DNA of 22,569 nucleotides, taken from positions 1-22,569 of the forward strand of contig CALAZX010000258.1 in the NCBI GenBank assembly GCA_937926555.1. The letters run 5' to 3'. Shown piece by piece: positions 1 through 7,738 of the stretch. Position numbers and translations under genes: made by a program. Source of the DNA: an uncultured Negativicutes bacterium. GTDB lineage: Bacteria > Bacillota > Negativicutes > Acidaminococcales > Acidaminococcaceae. Under the pieces are notes generated by a model. It made no database searches, was not told the DNA's origin, and saw only the letters and a program-made list of their open reading frames with translations. Numbering within the stretch: the first letter of the stretch is position 1; every line of letters begins with the position of its first letter.

Positions 1-45
1 TATTGACTAACATAATCCTGTAAAAAAGATGTTAAGATTAAACTA

Positions 46-198
46 TTAGGATGGGGCGCCCATCACCGCCAGTCCCGTCAGGGACCGGAGAATCTTCTGT
101 AATTTGGCGCCGGCCGCCTGCTGCAGGCCGTTGCCCATCAGCTCCATGCCGTAGAGAAACAGCGCCAGTCCACCTAAGAATGCGAAAAGATATAGCAC
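46..198 (-). pseudogene. Truncated Na+/phosphate cotransporter N-terminus
   Basis: The reading frame encodes a hydrophobic helix with the motif LGGLALFLYGMELMGNGLQ followed by AGAKLQKILRSLT. That is the N-terminal signature of Na/Pi-cotransporter (NptA/PF02690) proteins. Family members normally continue for several hundred residues through QSSSATT-type repeats. Here the frame ends after about 50 residues at a TAA (46-48), just where GC-rich coding sequence gives way to an AT-rich 45-base flank. I set the start at the GTG at 198 because GGAGAAGGA lies about 12 bases upstream and family members begin close to this helix; an in-frame ATG at 240 would give 64 residues but has no good ribosome site. 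It is probably a non-functional remnant. The rest of the gene could lie outside the window if the flank is an insertion. Confidence 0.6.
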
Positions 199-279
199 GT
201 TTGTACCTGTTCCTTCTCCCGGAACCTCCGGGAACCCCATTTTCCACTGCCGGACTATGTCCGGCTCCGTTACAATATT

Positions 280-308
280 ACTATAATCATACCGTAAAGT
301 GTTGTACA
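280..308 (-). promoter_or_regulatory. Promoter of the truncated Na/Pi gene
   Basis: On the minus strand a -35-like TGTACA (303-308) is separated by 17 bases from a -10 TATAGT (280-285). The leader downstream holds a perfect 7-bp hairpin with a 3-base loop (GCCGGAC/GTCCGGC, 249-265). The remnant gene therefore still has an apparently intact promoter. Confidence 0.5.
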
Positions 309-328
309 GGGGCAACCCTGTTTTTTTT
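306..328 (+). terminator. Plus-strand intrinsic terminator with no visible gene
   Basis: ACAGGG, loop GCAA, then CCCTGT form a 6-bp stem followed directly by eight T residues on the plus strand. No plus-strand gene lies upstream of it within the window. It overlaps the -35 box of the minus-strand promoter above. Confidence 0.5.
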
Positions 329-349
329 ATTTCCCGGGATTTTATCCAT

Positions 350-379
350 AAAAAACGGCCGGGCGCAATGCCCGGCCGT
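350..379 (-). terminator. Terminator of nifJ
   Basis: A perfect 10-bp stem (355-364 with 370-379, ACGGCCGGGC/GCCCGGCCGT) with a 5-base loop is followed on the minus strand by a run of T. It lies about 70 bases beyond the nifJ stop codon. Confidence 0.9.
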
Positions 380-450
380 CTGCCGCGGGGAAGTCCCCGT
401 TCTCTGTTCAGTTGATGCCGCCGCGTTTTGGCGGACAAATCCGGTCCGGA

Positions 451-3400
451 TTATTTCCCGGCCAGACGCTTGTAGTTCTCCAGACGTTCCATGGCGTCAC
501 GCTGGGTCTTGGCGTAGAGCTCTTCCGCCAGTTCCGGACGGACTTTCTTCAGGGATGCGAAGCGTACTTCGCCCATGAGGAATTCGTGGAAGTCGCCGGT
601 AGGCTCTTTGGAGTCCAGGATGAAGGGGTTCTTGCCCTCCTCCTTCAGGTCCGGGTTGTACCGGTAGTTGGCCCAGTAGCCGCACTCAACCGCACGTTTC
701 TCCTCCAGCTGGCTGCAGCCCATGCCGGCTTTCAGGCCGTGGTTGATGCAGGGGCAGTAGGCGATGATCAGGGACGGGCCGTCGTAAGCTTCCGCCTCGA
801 TCATGGCTTTCAGCACCTGGTTCTTGTCGGCGCCCATGGAAACCTGAGCTACATATACGTAGCCGTAGTTCATGGCCATCATGCCCAGGTCTTTCTTCTT
901 GGTCCGTTTGCCGCTGGCGGCGAACTGCGCGATGGCAGCCGTCGGAGTGGCTTTGGAGGACTGGCCGCCGGTGTTGGAGTACACCTCGGTGTCGAATACC
1001 AGCACGTTCACGTTCTTGCCGCTGGCCAGCACGTGGTCCAGACCGCCGTAGCCGATATCGTAGGCCCAGCCGTCGCCACCGAAGATCCAGTGGGAACGTT
1101 TCACGAAGTACTGTTTCAGGGAGAGGATCTCAGCCAGCGCCTCGTCGGAAGCTGCTTCCTTCTCCAGGAGAGTCTCCAGCTTCGCGGCACGTGCGCGGGT
1201 CTCCTCGCTGTCGTTCTTGCCGGCCTTCCATTCTTCCATGGCGGCACGGAGCTCGGCGCTGCCCTTGCCAGCTTCCAGCGCCTCGCCGATCAGCAGTTCC
1301 ACGCGGTCGCGGGCCTGCTCTACGCCCAGGAACATGCCCAGGCCGTACTCGGCGTTATCCTCGAAGAGGGAGTTGGCCCATACAGGACCGTGGCCTTTCT
1401 TGTTCACGGTATAAGGCATAGCCGGAGCGGATGCGCCCCAGATGGAGGTACAGCCGGTGGCGTTGGCGATCATCATGCGGTCGCCGAAGAGCTGGGTCAC
1501 CAGCTTGGCGTACGGGGTCTCGCCGCAGCCTGCGCAGGCGCCGGAGAATTCCAGCAGCGGCTGCTCGAACTGCACGCCCTTCACGGTCTTCTTGCTCATG
1601 GGGCTGGGTTTCTCGCTCACTTCGTTCATGGCGTAGTCCCAGGCCGGAGCGTGTTTCAGCTGGGTGGCGATGGGTTTCATCTCCAGAGCCTTGCCTGCGG
1701 GAGCCGGGCATACCTGAGCGCAGTTGCCGCAGCCGGCGCAGTCGTAGGGGGAGATGATGATGGCGAACTTGTTGCCCTTGGAGCCGATGGCGTCCTTGGA
1801 GGGATAGCCGATCTTGCCGCTCTCCTCCTCGTTCAGCAGCACCGGACGGATAGCCGCATGGGGGCAGACGAAAGCGCACTGGTTGCACTGGATGCACTTG
1901 GTCATGTCCCATTCGGGCACGTTGATGGCGATGCCGCGTTTCTCGTAAGCGGAGGTGCCGGAGGGGAAGGTGCCGTCAGCGGCGTCCTTGAAGGTGCTTA
2001 CCGGCAGCTGGTCGCCTTCCAGACGGTTCATGGGGGTCAGCACCTTGTCCACGAACTCGTTGCCGGTGAGACGGATCTCGTCGTCGGCGGCCTCAGCCTG
2101 TGCCCAGGAGGCGGGGATGTCGATCTTCACCACGGCGCCGATGCCCTGGTCGATGGCGGCGTCGTTCATGTCCACAACGCTCTTGCCCTTCTTGCCGTAG
2201 GAGGTCTCCACGGCGTCTTTCAGATATTTCACCGCGTCTTCCAGCGGGATGATGTTGGACAGTTTGAAGAATGCGGCCTGCATAATCATGTTGATACGGC
2301 CGCCCAGACCGATCTCCTGCGCGATCTTCACCGCGTCGATGGTGTAGAAGCTGATGTGGTGCTCGGCCAGATACCGTTTCAGGGCGGAAGGCAGATGCTT
2401 GTCCAGCTCCTCGGCGGTCCAGTTGCAGTTCAGCAGGAAGGTGCCGCCGTCTTTCAGACCGTCAGCCACATCGTACTTGTCCACATAGGACTGGTTGTGC
2501 ACCGCCACGAAGTCTGCCTGGTTCACCAGGTAGGGCTCCATGATGGGCTCGTGGCCGAAACGCAGATGGGATACGGTGACGCCGCCGGACTTCTTGGAGT
2601 CGTAGGCGAAGTAGCCCTGTGCGTACATGTCGGTATGGTCGCCGATGATCTTGATGGCGCTCTTGTTGGCGCCTACGGTACCGTCGGAACCCAGGCCCCA
2701 GAATTTGCAGCCGGTGGTGCCTTCGGGAGTCACGTCGATCACTTTCGTTCTCGGCAGGGAGGTGTTGGTCACGTCGTCGGTGATGCTCAGGGTGAAGCCG
2801 TTCTTCGGCTCAGCCTGCTTCAGGTTCTCGAACACGGCGTACAGGTCGGAAGGAACCAGGTCCTTGGAACCCAGGCCGTAACGGCCGCCTACGATGACCG
2901 GAGTGCGTCCGCTGCGGTAGAAGGCATTGCATACGTCCAGGTACAGCGGCTCGCCCAGGCTGCCCGGCTCTTTGGTCCGGTCCAGCACGGCGATCTTCTT
3001 CACGGTCTCCGGGATGGCGCCCAGGAAATGCTTGATGGAGAACGGACGGTACAGGTGCACCGCCAGCACGCCGATCTTGCGGCCTTCAGCGGCGTTGACC
3101 ATCTCAGCCGTCTTGATGGCGGTCTCCTGGGAGGAACCCATGGTGATCACCAGCTCGTCGGCGTCTTCCGGTCCGTAGTAATTGAAGAGATGGTACTCGC
3201 GGCCGGTGAGTTTTGTGATCTCGGCCATGTAGCTTTCCACAATCTCGGGAACTCTCTCATAGTATTCGTTCACAGCCTCGCGGGTCTGGAAGTAGATATC
3301 CGGGTTCTGCGCGGTGCCGCGGATTACCGGTTTGTCCGGGTTCATGCCCCGCTGACGGAATGCGGTCACGGCATCCCAGTCCAGCATCTTGCCGAAGTCC

Positions 3401-3963
3401 TCGTAGTCGATGACCTCAATCTTCTGGATCTCGTGGGAGGTGCGGAAACCGTCAAAGAAGTTCAGGAACGGCACCCGGGATTTGATAGCGGCCAGATGGG
3501 CCACGCCGGTGAGGTCCATGACCTCCTGCACACTGCCGGAAGCCAGCAGCGCGAAACCGGTCTGACGGCAGGCCATCACGTCCTGATGGTCGCCGAAAAT
3601 GCTCAGGGAGCTGGTGGCCAGCGCTCTGGCGGATACGTTGAACACGCCGGGGAGCAGCTCGCCGGAAATCTTGTACATATTGGGGACCATCAGCAGCAGT
3701 CCCTGGGATGCGGTGTAGGTGGAAGTCAGCGCGCCTGCTTCCAGAGAACCGTGGACAGCGCCGGAAGCGCCCGCCTCGGACTGCATCTCCATCAGTTTCA
3801 CCGTCTGACCGAAAAGGTTCTTCTTTCCTGCGGATGCCCATTCATCCACATGTTCCGCCATCGGAGAGGACGGAGTGATAGGGTAAATCGCTGCAACATC
3901 AATAAAGGCATAGGAGGCATATGCAGCCGCTTCGTTGCCATCCATAGTTTTCATCGTGGCCAT
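451..3963 (-). CDS. nifJ: Pyruvate:ferredoxin (flavodoxin) oxidoreductase
   Basis: This 1170-residue cytoplasmic enzyme oxidises pyruvate with CoA to acetyl-CoA and CO2 and passes two electrons to ferredoxin or flavodoxin. All domains of the single-chain form are present in order. The pyruvate-binding domain has YPITPSSPMAEH near residues 27-38. Domain II follows. A ferredoxin insert carries two 4Fe-4S motifs, CIQCNQCAFVC (C690, C693, C696, C700) and CAGCGNCAQVC (C742, C745, C748, C752). A proximal-cluster CAGCGETPYAKL motif lies in the C-terminal third. The TPP domain has GDGWAYDIGYGG (about 962-973) and the VYSNTGGQSSK motif. Length matches the family (about 1170-1200). I chose the ATG at 3963 because AGAAGGGG lies five bases upstream; an ATG seven codons earlier lacks a ribosome site. 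It is monocistronic: its own terminator follows, and the MocR regulator gene lies just upstream. Confidence 0.98.
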   Translation of the reverse strand: MATMKTMDGNEAAAYASYAFIDVAAIYPITPSSPMAEHVDEWASAGKKNLFGQTVKLMEMQSEAGASGAVHGSLEAGALTSTYTASQGLLLMVPNMYKISGELLPGVFNVSARALATSSLSIFGDHQDVMACRQTGFALLASGSVQEVMDLTGVAHLAAIKSRVPFLNFFDGFRTSHEIQKIEVIDYEDFGKMLDWDAVTAFRQRGMNPDKPVIRGTAQNPDIYFQTREAVNEYYERVPEIVESYMAEITKLTGREYHLFNYYGPEDADELVITMGSSQETAIKTAEMVNAAEGRKIGVLAVHLYRPFSIKHFLGAIPETVKKIAVLDRTKEPGSLGEPLYLDVCNAFYRSGRTPVIVGGRYGLGSKDLVPSDLYAVFENLKQAEPKNGFTLSITDDVTNTSLPRTKVIDVTPEGTTGCKFWGLGSDGTVGANKSAIKIIGDHTDMYAQGYFAYDSKKSGGVTVSHLRFGHEPIMEPYLVNQADFVAVHNQSYVDKYDVADGLKDGGTFLLNCNWTAEELDKHLPSALKRYLAEHHISFYTIDAVKIAQEIGLGGRINMIMQAAFFKLSNIIPLEDAVKYLKDAVETSYGKKGKSVVDMNDAAIDQGIGAVVKIDIPASWAQAEAADDEIRLTGNEFVDKVLTPMNRLEGDQLPVSTFKDAADGTFPSGTSAYEKRGIAINVPEWDMTKCIQCNQCAFVCPHAAIRPVLLNEEESGKIGYPSKDAIGSKGNKFAIIISPYDCAGCGNCAQVCPAPAGKALEMKPIATQLKHAPAWDYAMNEVSEKPSPMSKKTVKGVQFEQPLLEFSGACAGCGETPYAKLVTQLFGDRMMIANATGCTSIWGASAPAMPYTVNKKGHGPVWANSLFEDNAEYGLGMFLGVEQARDRVELLIGEALEAGKGSAELRAAMEEWKAGKNDSEETRARAAKLETLLEKEAASDEALAEILSLKQYFVKRSHWIFGGDGWAYDIGYGGLDHVLASGKNVNVLVFDTEVYSNTGGQSSKATPTAAIAQFAASGKRTKKKDLGMMAMNYGYVYVAQVSMGADKNQVLKAMIEAEAYDGPSLIIAYCPCINHGLKAGMGCSQLEEKRAVECGYWANYRYNPDLKEEGKNPFILDSKEPTGDFHEFLMGEVRFASLKKVRPELAEELYAKTQRDAMERLENYKRLAGK

Positions 3964-4054
3964 TTGTTCCCCTTCTTTCTTCATATTCAGCAGGCTCCCA
4001 CGGGCACCACGCCCGGTGATCCGCCCACCGTTTCACATACTGATTTTTATACAT

Positions 4055-4086
4055 TTTGACAAACGCATACTACAGATATAGTATAC
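4055..4086. promoter_or_regulatory. nifJ control region with operator-like inverted repeat
   Basis: An inverted repeat, GCATACTA (4065-4072), six bases, TAGTATAC (4079-4086), matches at 7 of 8 arm positions. The adjacent TTTGACAAA (4055-4063) recurs in the aldehyde dehydrogenase leader at 5881. On the minus strand TATAAA (about 4045-4050) could be the -10 of nifJ. Its expected -35 falls inside the inverted repeat and is not consensus, so the repeat is a candidate regulator site. The binding protein is unknown; the adjacent MocR protein is the obvious suspect. Confidence 0.4.
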
Positions 4087-4138
4087 ACTAATTATTCACC
4101 CCGTGCAACTTGCGGAAGGTGCCGGGAATGTGAATTTT

Positions 4139-5614
4139 TCAAGGCTTGAGGGGGATTCGGGAGACCTCTTTTTCCGGGTCATTGCCGCCGCCTCCACGGG
4201 AAAATACCGTCCCGCTTCCACCTTCCAAAAAAATCCGTTCCAGCCGGCGGACCACCTCGCCGATCTTCTCCTCCTGGATGCCGGCGTAGTTGATGATCAG
4301 CGTCACCTTCCCCTTCTCCCGGGGGGCGAAACTGTAGTCGCTGTACAGGGACAGGCTCAGGTCCTGGGCCAGCCCCCGCTGCCGCACCTCCTCCTCGGAC
4401 AGGTCCGTCCCCACCTCCAGCAGGAAGTGGGTCCCCGCCTTCCGCTCCACGATACGGGCCCGCTCCATGAGCCGGCTTCTCTCCAGGGCGGCCAGGATCA
4501 GCTCCCGCTGCTCCCCGTAGTACTTGCGCATCCGGTTCAGATGCCGCTCGAAATATCCCTCATTGATGAACCGGGCCAGGGCCATCTGCTCGAAACTGGA
4601 CACGGTGCAGGAGTAGAAGCTCATGGTCTCCTCATACCGCTCCAGCAGATTCGGCGGCAGCACCATGTAGCTGATGCGCAGGGAGGGCACCAGGCTCTTG
4701 GAGAAGGTGTTCATGTAGATGACCTTCTTCCGCCGGTCCTCGGCGTAGAGGGGCAGGATGAAACGGCCGGCGTAGCGGAACTCGCTGTCATAGTCGTCCT
4801 CGATGATATAGCGTCCCTTCTTCCGGTTCACCCATTCGAAAAGCCGCAGACGCCGGGTGATGGGCATGACGATGCCCGTGGGGAAGTGGTTGGCCGGCGA
4901 CACATGGACCACGTCGGCCCCGCTCTCCTCCAGCCGGTCCACCAGCAGGCCCCCGTCATCGATGGGCACGTAGACCCAGGGATTGCCGTAGCTCTCGGAG
5001 ATGGTGGCGAACTTCTTGTAGCCGGGATCCTCCATGGCGAAGGTGCAGCCGGTGCCGAACATCTGCATCAGTCTTCCATAGAGATACTCCGTCCCCGCCC
5101 CGATGATGATCTGGGCCGGGTCCACCACCATGGCCCGGTGCCGCTTCAGATAGTCCGCGATAGCCTGCCGCAGCTCCCGCAGCCCCTTGTAGGGCACCGT
5201 GGCGAACAGCGCCGGATCCCGCAGTGACAGGGTGGCCCGCATCATCCGGTTCCAGGTGTCCACCGGGAAGTTCTTCAGGCTGTTCCGGTTGGCCTTGAAA
5301 TCCGCGAAATACTCCCTCTCCTCCGGCTCCGGAATCCGCACCTCCGGCTCGAACTCCCGCAGGCAGTAGTTGCTCACGTTCTCCACGTAGTAGCCCTTCT
5401 TCTCCACGGAGGTGAGATAGCCTTCCGTCAGCAGCTGCTCGTAGGCGTTGGTGACGGTGATCACCCCCACATTCAGGTGCCGGGCCAGGGCCCGCTTCGA
5501 GGGCAGCTTCTCCCCCGGCGCCAGGTTCCCCACTATGATGTCCTGGCGGATGCACTGGTACAGGTAGTCGTAGAGGGGGACGTTCCCCCGCAGTGTCATG
5601 TCATAAGTGAGCAT
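4139..5614 (-). CDS. MocR-type (GntR + aminotransferase fold) transcriptional regulator
   Basis: This 491-residue PLP-dependent regulator has an N-terminal GntR winged helix at about residues 5-75 (LPSKRALARHLNVG, then TVTNAYEQLLTEGYL). A long linker leads to a class-I aminotransferase-like domain from about 105. That domain keeps IIEDDYDSEFRY and the Schiff-base lysine in NTFSKSLVPSLR (K306). MocR proteins such as PdxR and GabR sense PLP or PLP adducts of amines and usually control a neighbouring gene. Length fits the family (450-500). The ATG at 5614 is chosen because AAAGGAG lies five bases upstream. It stands between nifJ, in the same direction, and the divergent aldehyde dehydrogenase, so either or both could be its target. 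The effector cannot be read from the sequence. Confidence 0.92.
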   Translation of the reverse strand: MLTYDMTLRGNVPLYDYLYQCIRQDIIVGNLAPGEKLPSKRALARHLNVGVITVTNAYEQLLTEGYLTSVEKKGYYVENVSNYCLREFEPEVRIPEPEEREYFADFKANRNSLKNFPVDTWNRMMRATLSLRDPALFATVPYKGLRELRQAIADYLKRHRAMVVDPAQIIIGAGTEYLYGRLMQMFGTGCTFAMEDPGYKKFATISESYGNPWVYVPIDDGGLLVDRLEESGADVVHVSPANHFPTGIVMPITRRLRLFEWVNRKKGRYIIEDDYDSEFRYAGRFILPLYAEDRRKKVIYMNTFSKSLVPSLRISYMVLPPNLLERYEETMSFYSCTVSSFEQMALARFINEGYFERHLNRMRKYYGEQRELILAALERSRLMERARIVERKAGTHFLLEVGTDLSEEEVRQRGLAQDLSLSLYSDYSFAPREKGKVTLIINYAGIQEEKIGEVVRRLERIFLEGGSGTVFSRGGGGNDPEKEVSRIPLKP

Positions 5615-5960
5615 GTGGTCTCCTTTCCGCAGCAAGCACAGCTTCCTCTTTCTTCTCCCCGGAGGGACTGGTGCGCCTCCGATTCTGTTGTCCCAGGTTT
5701 ACTTTCCGGCATCCTTCCGGAAAAGGCATCCTGATGGGATTCCGGATGCTCTTTTCCAATCTGGTCTTATTTTATATTCATAATCTGATACTTTTTATAG
5801 AACCATTTTGATTATAGAATAAAAACATGCAAGAGACAACAAGCTTTTCCCGGTCCGCAACGGCGGCCGGAAACCGTTTTTTTGACAAATCATCTGTCAA
5901 ACTGGAGAACGGCTGCAGCCTTATCCGACTGCAACCCCTGTTTCAAGGAGGAAACGCTAC
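5615..5960. other. 346-base divergent intergenic region, MocR / aldehyde dehydrogenase
   Basis: No gene is seen. From left to right it holds an imperfect 13-bp inverted repeat (GGAAAAGGCATCC 5719-5731 with 5744-5757, one bulged base) in the MocR leader. The AT-rich MocR promoter and repeats follow (5780-5839). Next is an AACGG/CCGTT stem followed by seven T residues (5859-5883), resembling a weak plus-strand terminator. A perfect TTTGACA-N7-TGTCAAA palindrome follows (5881-5901), and last comes the AAGGAGG ribosome site of the dehydrogenase. I could not assign a convincing plus-strand promoter. Confidence 0.6.
5811..5839 (-). promoter_or_regulatory. Promoter of the MocR gene with TTATAGAA repeats
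   Basis: On the minus strand TTGTCT (5834-5839), 17 bases, and a perfect TATAAT (5811-5816) form a good sigma-A promoter about 200 bases upstream of the MocR start. The plus-strand octamer TTATAGAA occurs at 5795-5802 and again at 5812-5819, a 17-base period. The second copy covers the -10 and the first lies just past the start site. ATAATC (5780-5785) and GATTAT (5810-5815) form an extra inverted pair. This layout would suit autorepression. Confidence 0.55.
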
Positions 5961-7448
5961 ATGGAAAAAGTGAACCTGCAAGAAAAGTATGGTCTGTATA
6001 TCAATGGTAAATGGATGGACGCTTCCAACGGCGACACCTTCGTCGTGGACAGCCCTGCCGACGGCAGCAAGCTGGCTGTGTGCGCCCAGGCCACCCGTGA
6101 AGATGTGAATTACGCAGTGGAATCCGCCTGGAAGGCTTTCGCCACCTGGGGCAAGACCACCCCGAAAGAAAGAGCGGCCCTGCTGAATAAAATCGCTGAC
6201 GTGATCGACGCCAACAAAGAACACCTGGCCATGGTGGAAAGCATGGACAACGGCAAACCCATCCGGGAGACCCTGAACGTGGACATCCCTGCAAGTGCGG
6301 ACCACTTCCGCTATTTCGCCGGCGCCATCCTGGCTGAGGAAGGCACCGCCACGGTGCTGAACGAACAGTATCTCTCCCTGGTTCTCCGCGAGCCTATCGG
6401 CGTGGTGGGCCAGATCATCCCCTGGAACTTCCCCTTCCTGATGGCGGCCTGGAAACTGGCCCCCGTGCTGGCGGCCGGTGACTGCACCGTGCTGAAACCC
6501 TCCAAAGAGGCCAGCCTGTCCATCCTGGAACTGGCCCGTCTCATCGACGGCATCCTGCCTCCCGGCGTGTTCAACGTGATCACCGGCGCAGGCTCCAAAT
6601 CCGGCCAGTACATGCTGGAGCACCCCTGCTTCACCAAACTGGCCTTCACCGGCTCCACCGAGGTGGGCCGCAGCGTAGGTCTGGCCGCCGCCGAGCGGAT
6701 CATCCCCGCCACCCTGGAACTGGGCGGCAAGAGCGCCAACATCTACTTCGACGACTGCAACTTCGAGCAGGCCATCGACGGCGCGCAGCTGGGCATCCTG
6801 TTCAACCAGGGCCAGGTATGCTGTGCCGGCAGCCGTATCTTCGTACAGGACACCATCTACGACAAGTTCGTCCCCGCACTGGTTGAGGCCTTCAACAAAG
6901 TGAAGGTGGGCATGCCCTGGAATGAGGACACCCAGATGGGCGCGCAGATCAACGAGGCCCAGGTGAAGAAGATTCTGGGCTACATCGACATCGCCAAAGA
7001 GGAGGGCGCCACCATCGCCTGCGGCGGTGAACGCTTCACCGAGGGCGAGCTGGCCAAAGGCGCCTTCATGAAACCCACCCTGATCACCAACGTGACCAAC
7101 GACATGCGCGTGGCTCGCGAGGAGATCTTCGGGCCTGTGGCCGTTGTCATCAAGTTCCATGACGAGGACGAAGTTGTCCACATGGCCAACGACAGCATCT
7201 ACGGCCTGGGCGGCGCCGTATGGACCCGCGACATCAACCGGGCCATCCGCGTGGCACGCAACGTGAAGACCGGCCGTATGTGGGTCAACACCTACAACCA
7301 GATTCCGGAACACGCCCCCTTCGGCGGTTACAAATGCTCCGGCATCGGCCGTGAGACCCACAAGATGATCCTGGACCACTACACCGAGGCCAAGAACATC
7401 ATGATCAACCTGAGCGACGCTCCTTCCGGCCTGTACCCCGGCAAATAA
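5961..7448 (+). CDS. NAD(P)-dependent aldehyde dehydrogenase
   Basis: This 495-residue soluble dehydrogenase of the classical ALDH superfamily oxidises an aldehyde to the carboxylate. Visible hallmarks are PWNFPFLMAAWKLAPVLAAG in the cofactor site, the lysine in VLKPSKEA, and FTGSTEVGR. The general-base glutamate is in LELGGKSAN (E253). The nucleophile is in GQVCCAGSR, where C287 aligns with the catalytic cysteine of ALDH2. EEIFGPV comes late in the chain. Length is normal. Similarity in overall pattern to acetaldehyde/lactaldehyde-type enzymes (AldB/ExaC group) suggests a short-chain aldehyde, but the substrate is not determined. A strong AAGGAGG lies nine bases before the ATG. The gene is divergent from the MocR regulator and ends at its own terminator. 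Confidence 0.95.
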   Translation: MEKVNLQEKYGLYINGKWMDASNGDTFVVDSPADGSKLAVCAQATREDVNYAVESAWKAFATWGKTTPKERAALLNKIADVIDANKEHLAMVESMDNGKPIRETLNVDIPASADHFRYFAGAILAEEGTATVLNEQYLSLVLREPIGVVGQIIPWNFPFLMAAWKLAPVLAAGDCTVLKPSKEASLSILELARLIDGILPPGVFNVITGAGSKSGQYMLEHPCFTKLAFTGSTEVGRSVGLAAAERIIPATLELGGKSANIYFDDCNFEQAIDGAQLGILFNQGQVCCAGSRIFVQDTIYDKFVPALVEAFNKVKVGMPWNEDTQMGAQINEAQVKKILGYIDIAKEEGATIACGGERFTEGELAKGAFMKPTLITNVTNDMRVAREEIFGPVAVVIKFHDEDEVVHMANDSIYGLGGAVWTRDINRAIRVARNVKTGRMWVNTYNQIPEHAPFGGYKCSGIGRETHKMILDHYTEAKNIMINLSDAPSGLYPGK

Positions 7449-7589
7449 GGAGTGCCCGGCGGATTCTTCCGCCACACCGTCCACCGGCGGACGTCAACCT
7501 GCCGGCGGGCGCACGGTGTCCTACGAGGCAGCCGCCACCATCCCCCGGCGGGTTGCCTGTCAGCCGGGACGCCTCAACAACCTCAAATC

Positions 7590-7618
7590 TTAACAAAACC
7601 TTCCCATGATGATATACT
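7590..7618 (+). promoter_or_regulatory. Near-consensus promoter directly before a terminator hairpin
   Basis: TTAACA (7590-7595), 17 bases, TATACT (7613-7618): five of six matches in each box. The predicted start, near 7625, falls at the beginning of the terminator stem at 7624. The next gene, at 7739, is about 115 bases downstream. Confidence 0.55.
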
Positions 7619-7623
7619 GAGAG

Positions 7624-7657
7624 AAAGGGAGGACTTCCCTGAAGTCCTCCCTTTTCC
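7624..7657 (+). terminator. Terminator after the aldehyde dehydrogenase
   Basis: A perfect 14-bp stem (7624-7637 with 7641-7654) with a 3-base CCT loop ends in TTTT. It lies about 175 bases after the dehydrogenase stop. The stretch 7449-7600 between them has no gene but holds GC-rich inverted repeats, for example ACACCGT with ACGGTGT around 7482-7520. Confidence 0.85.
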
Positions 7658-7738
7658 GTTATACACGATATGGCTGCAGGCATGCCGCCTGCATGATAGA
7701 TACGCTTCACCGTCAGACCATCCTCAGGAGGGATCATC

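Noticed and set aside
3998..4020. Small CGGGC/GCCCG hairpin in the nifJ leader
   Set aside because: A five-bp stem with no T tract or ribosome-site overlap; expected by chance in GC-rich DNA.
412..4059. A 1215-codon open frame on the plus strand opposite nifJ
   Set aside because: It is the antisense shadow of a GC-rich gene. The protein is histidine/glycine/valine-rich with no domain, and nifJ on the other strand is unmistakable.
5943..7484. A 513-codon open frame opposite the aldehyde dehydrogenase, and similar long frames opposite thiC and the MocR gene
   Set aside because: Same antisense shadow effect: low-complexity translation and no ribosome sites.
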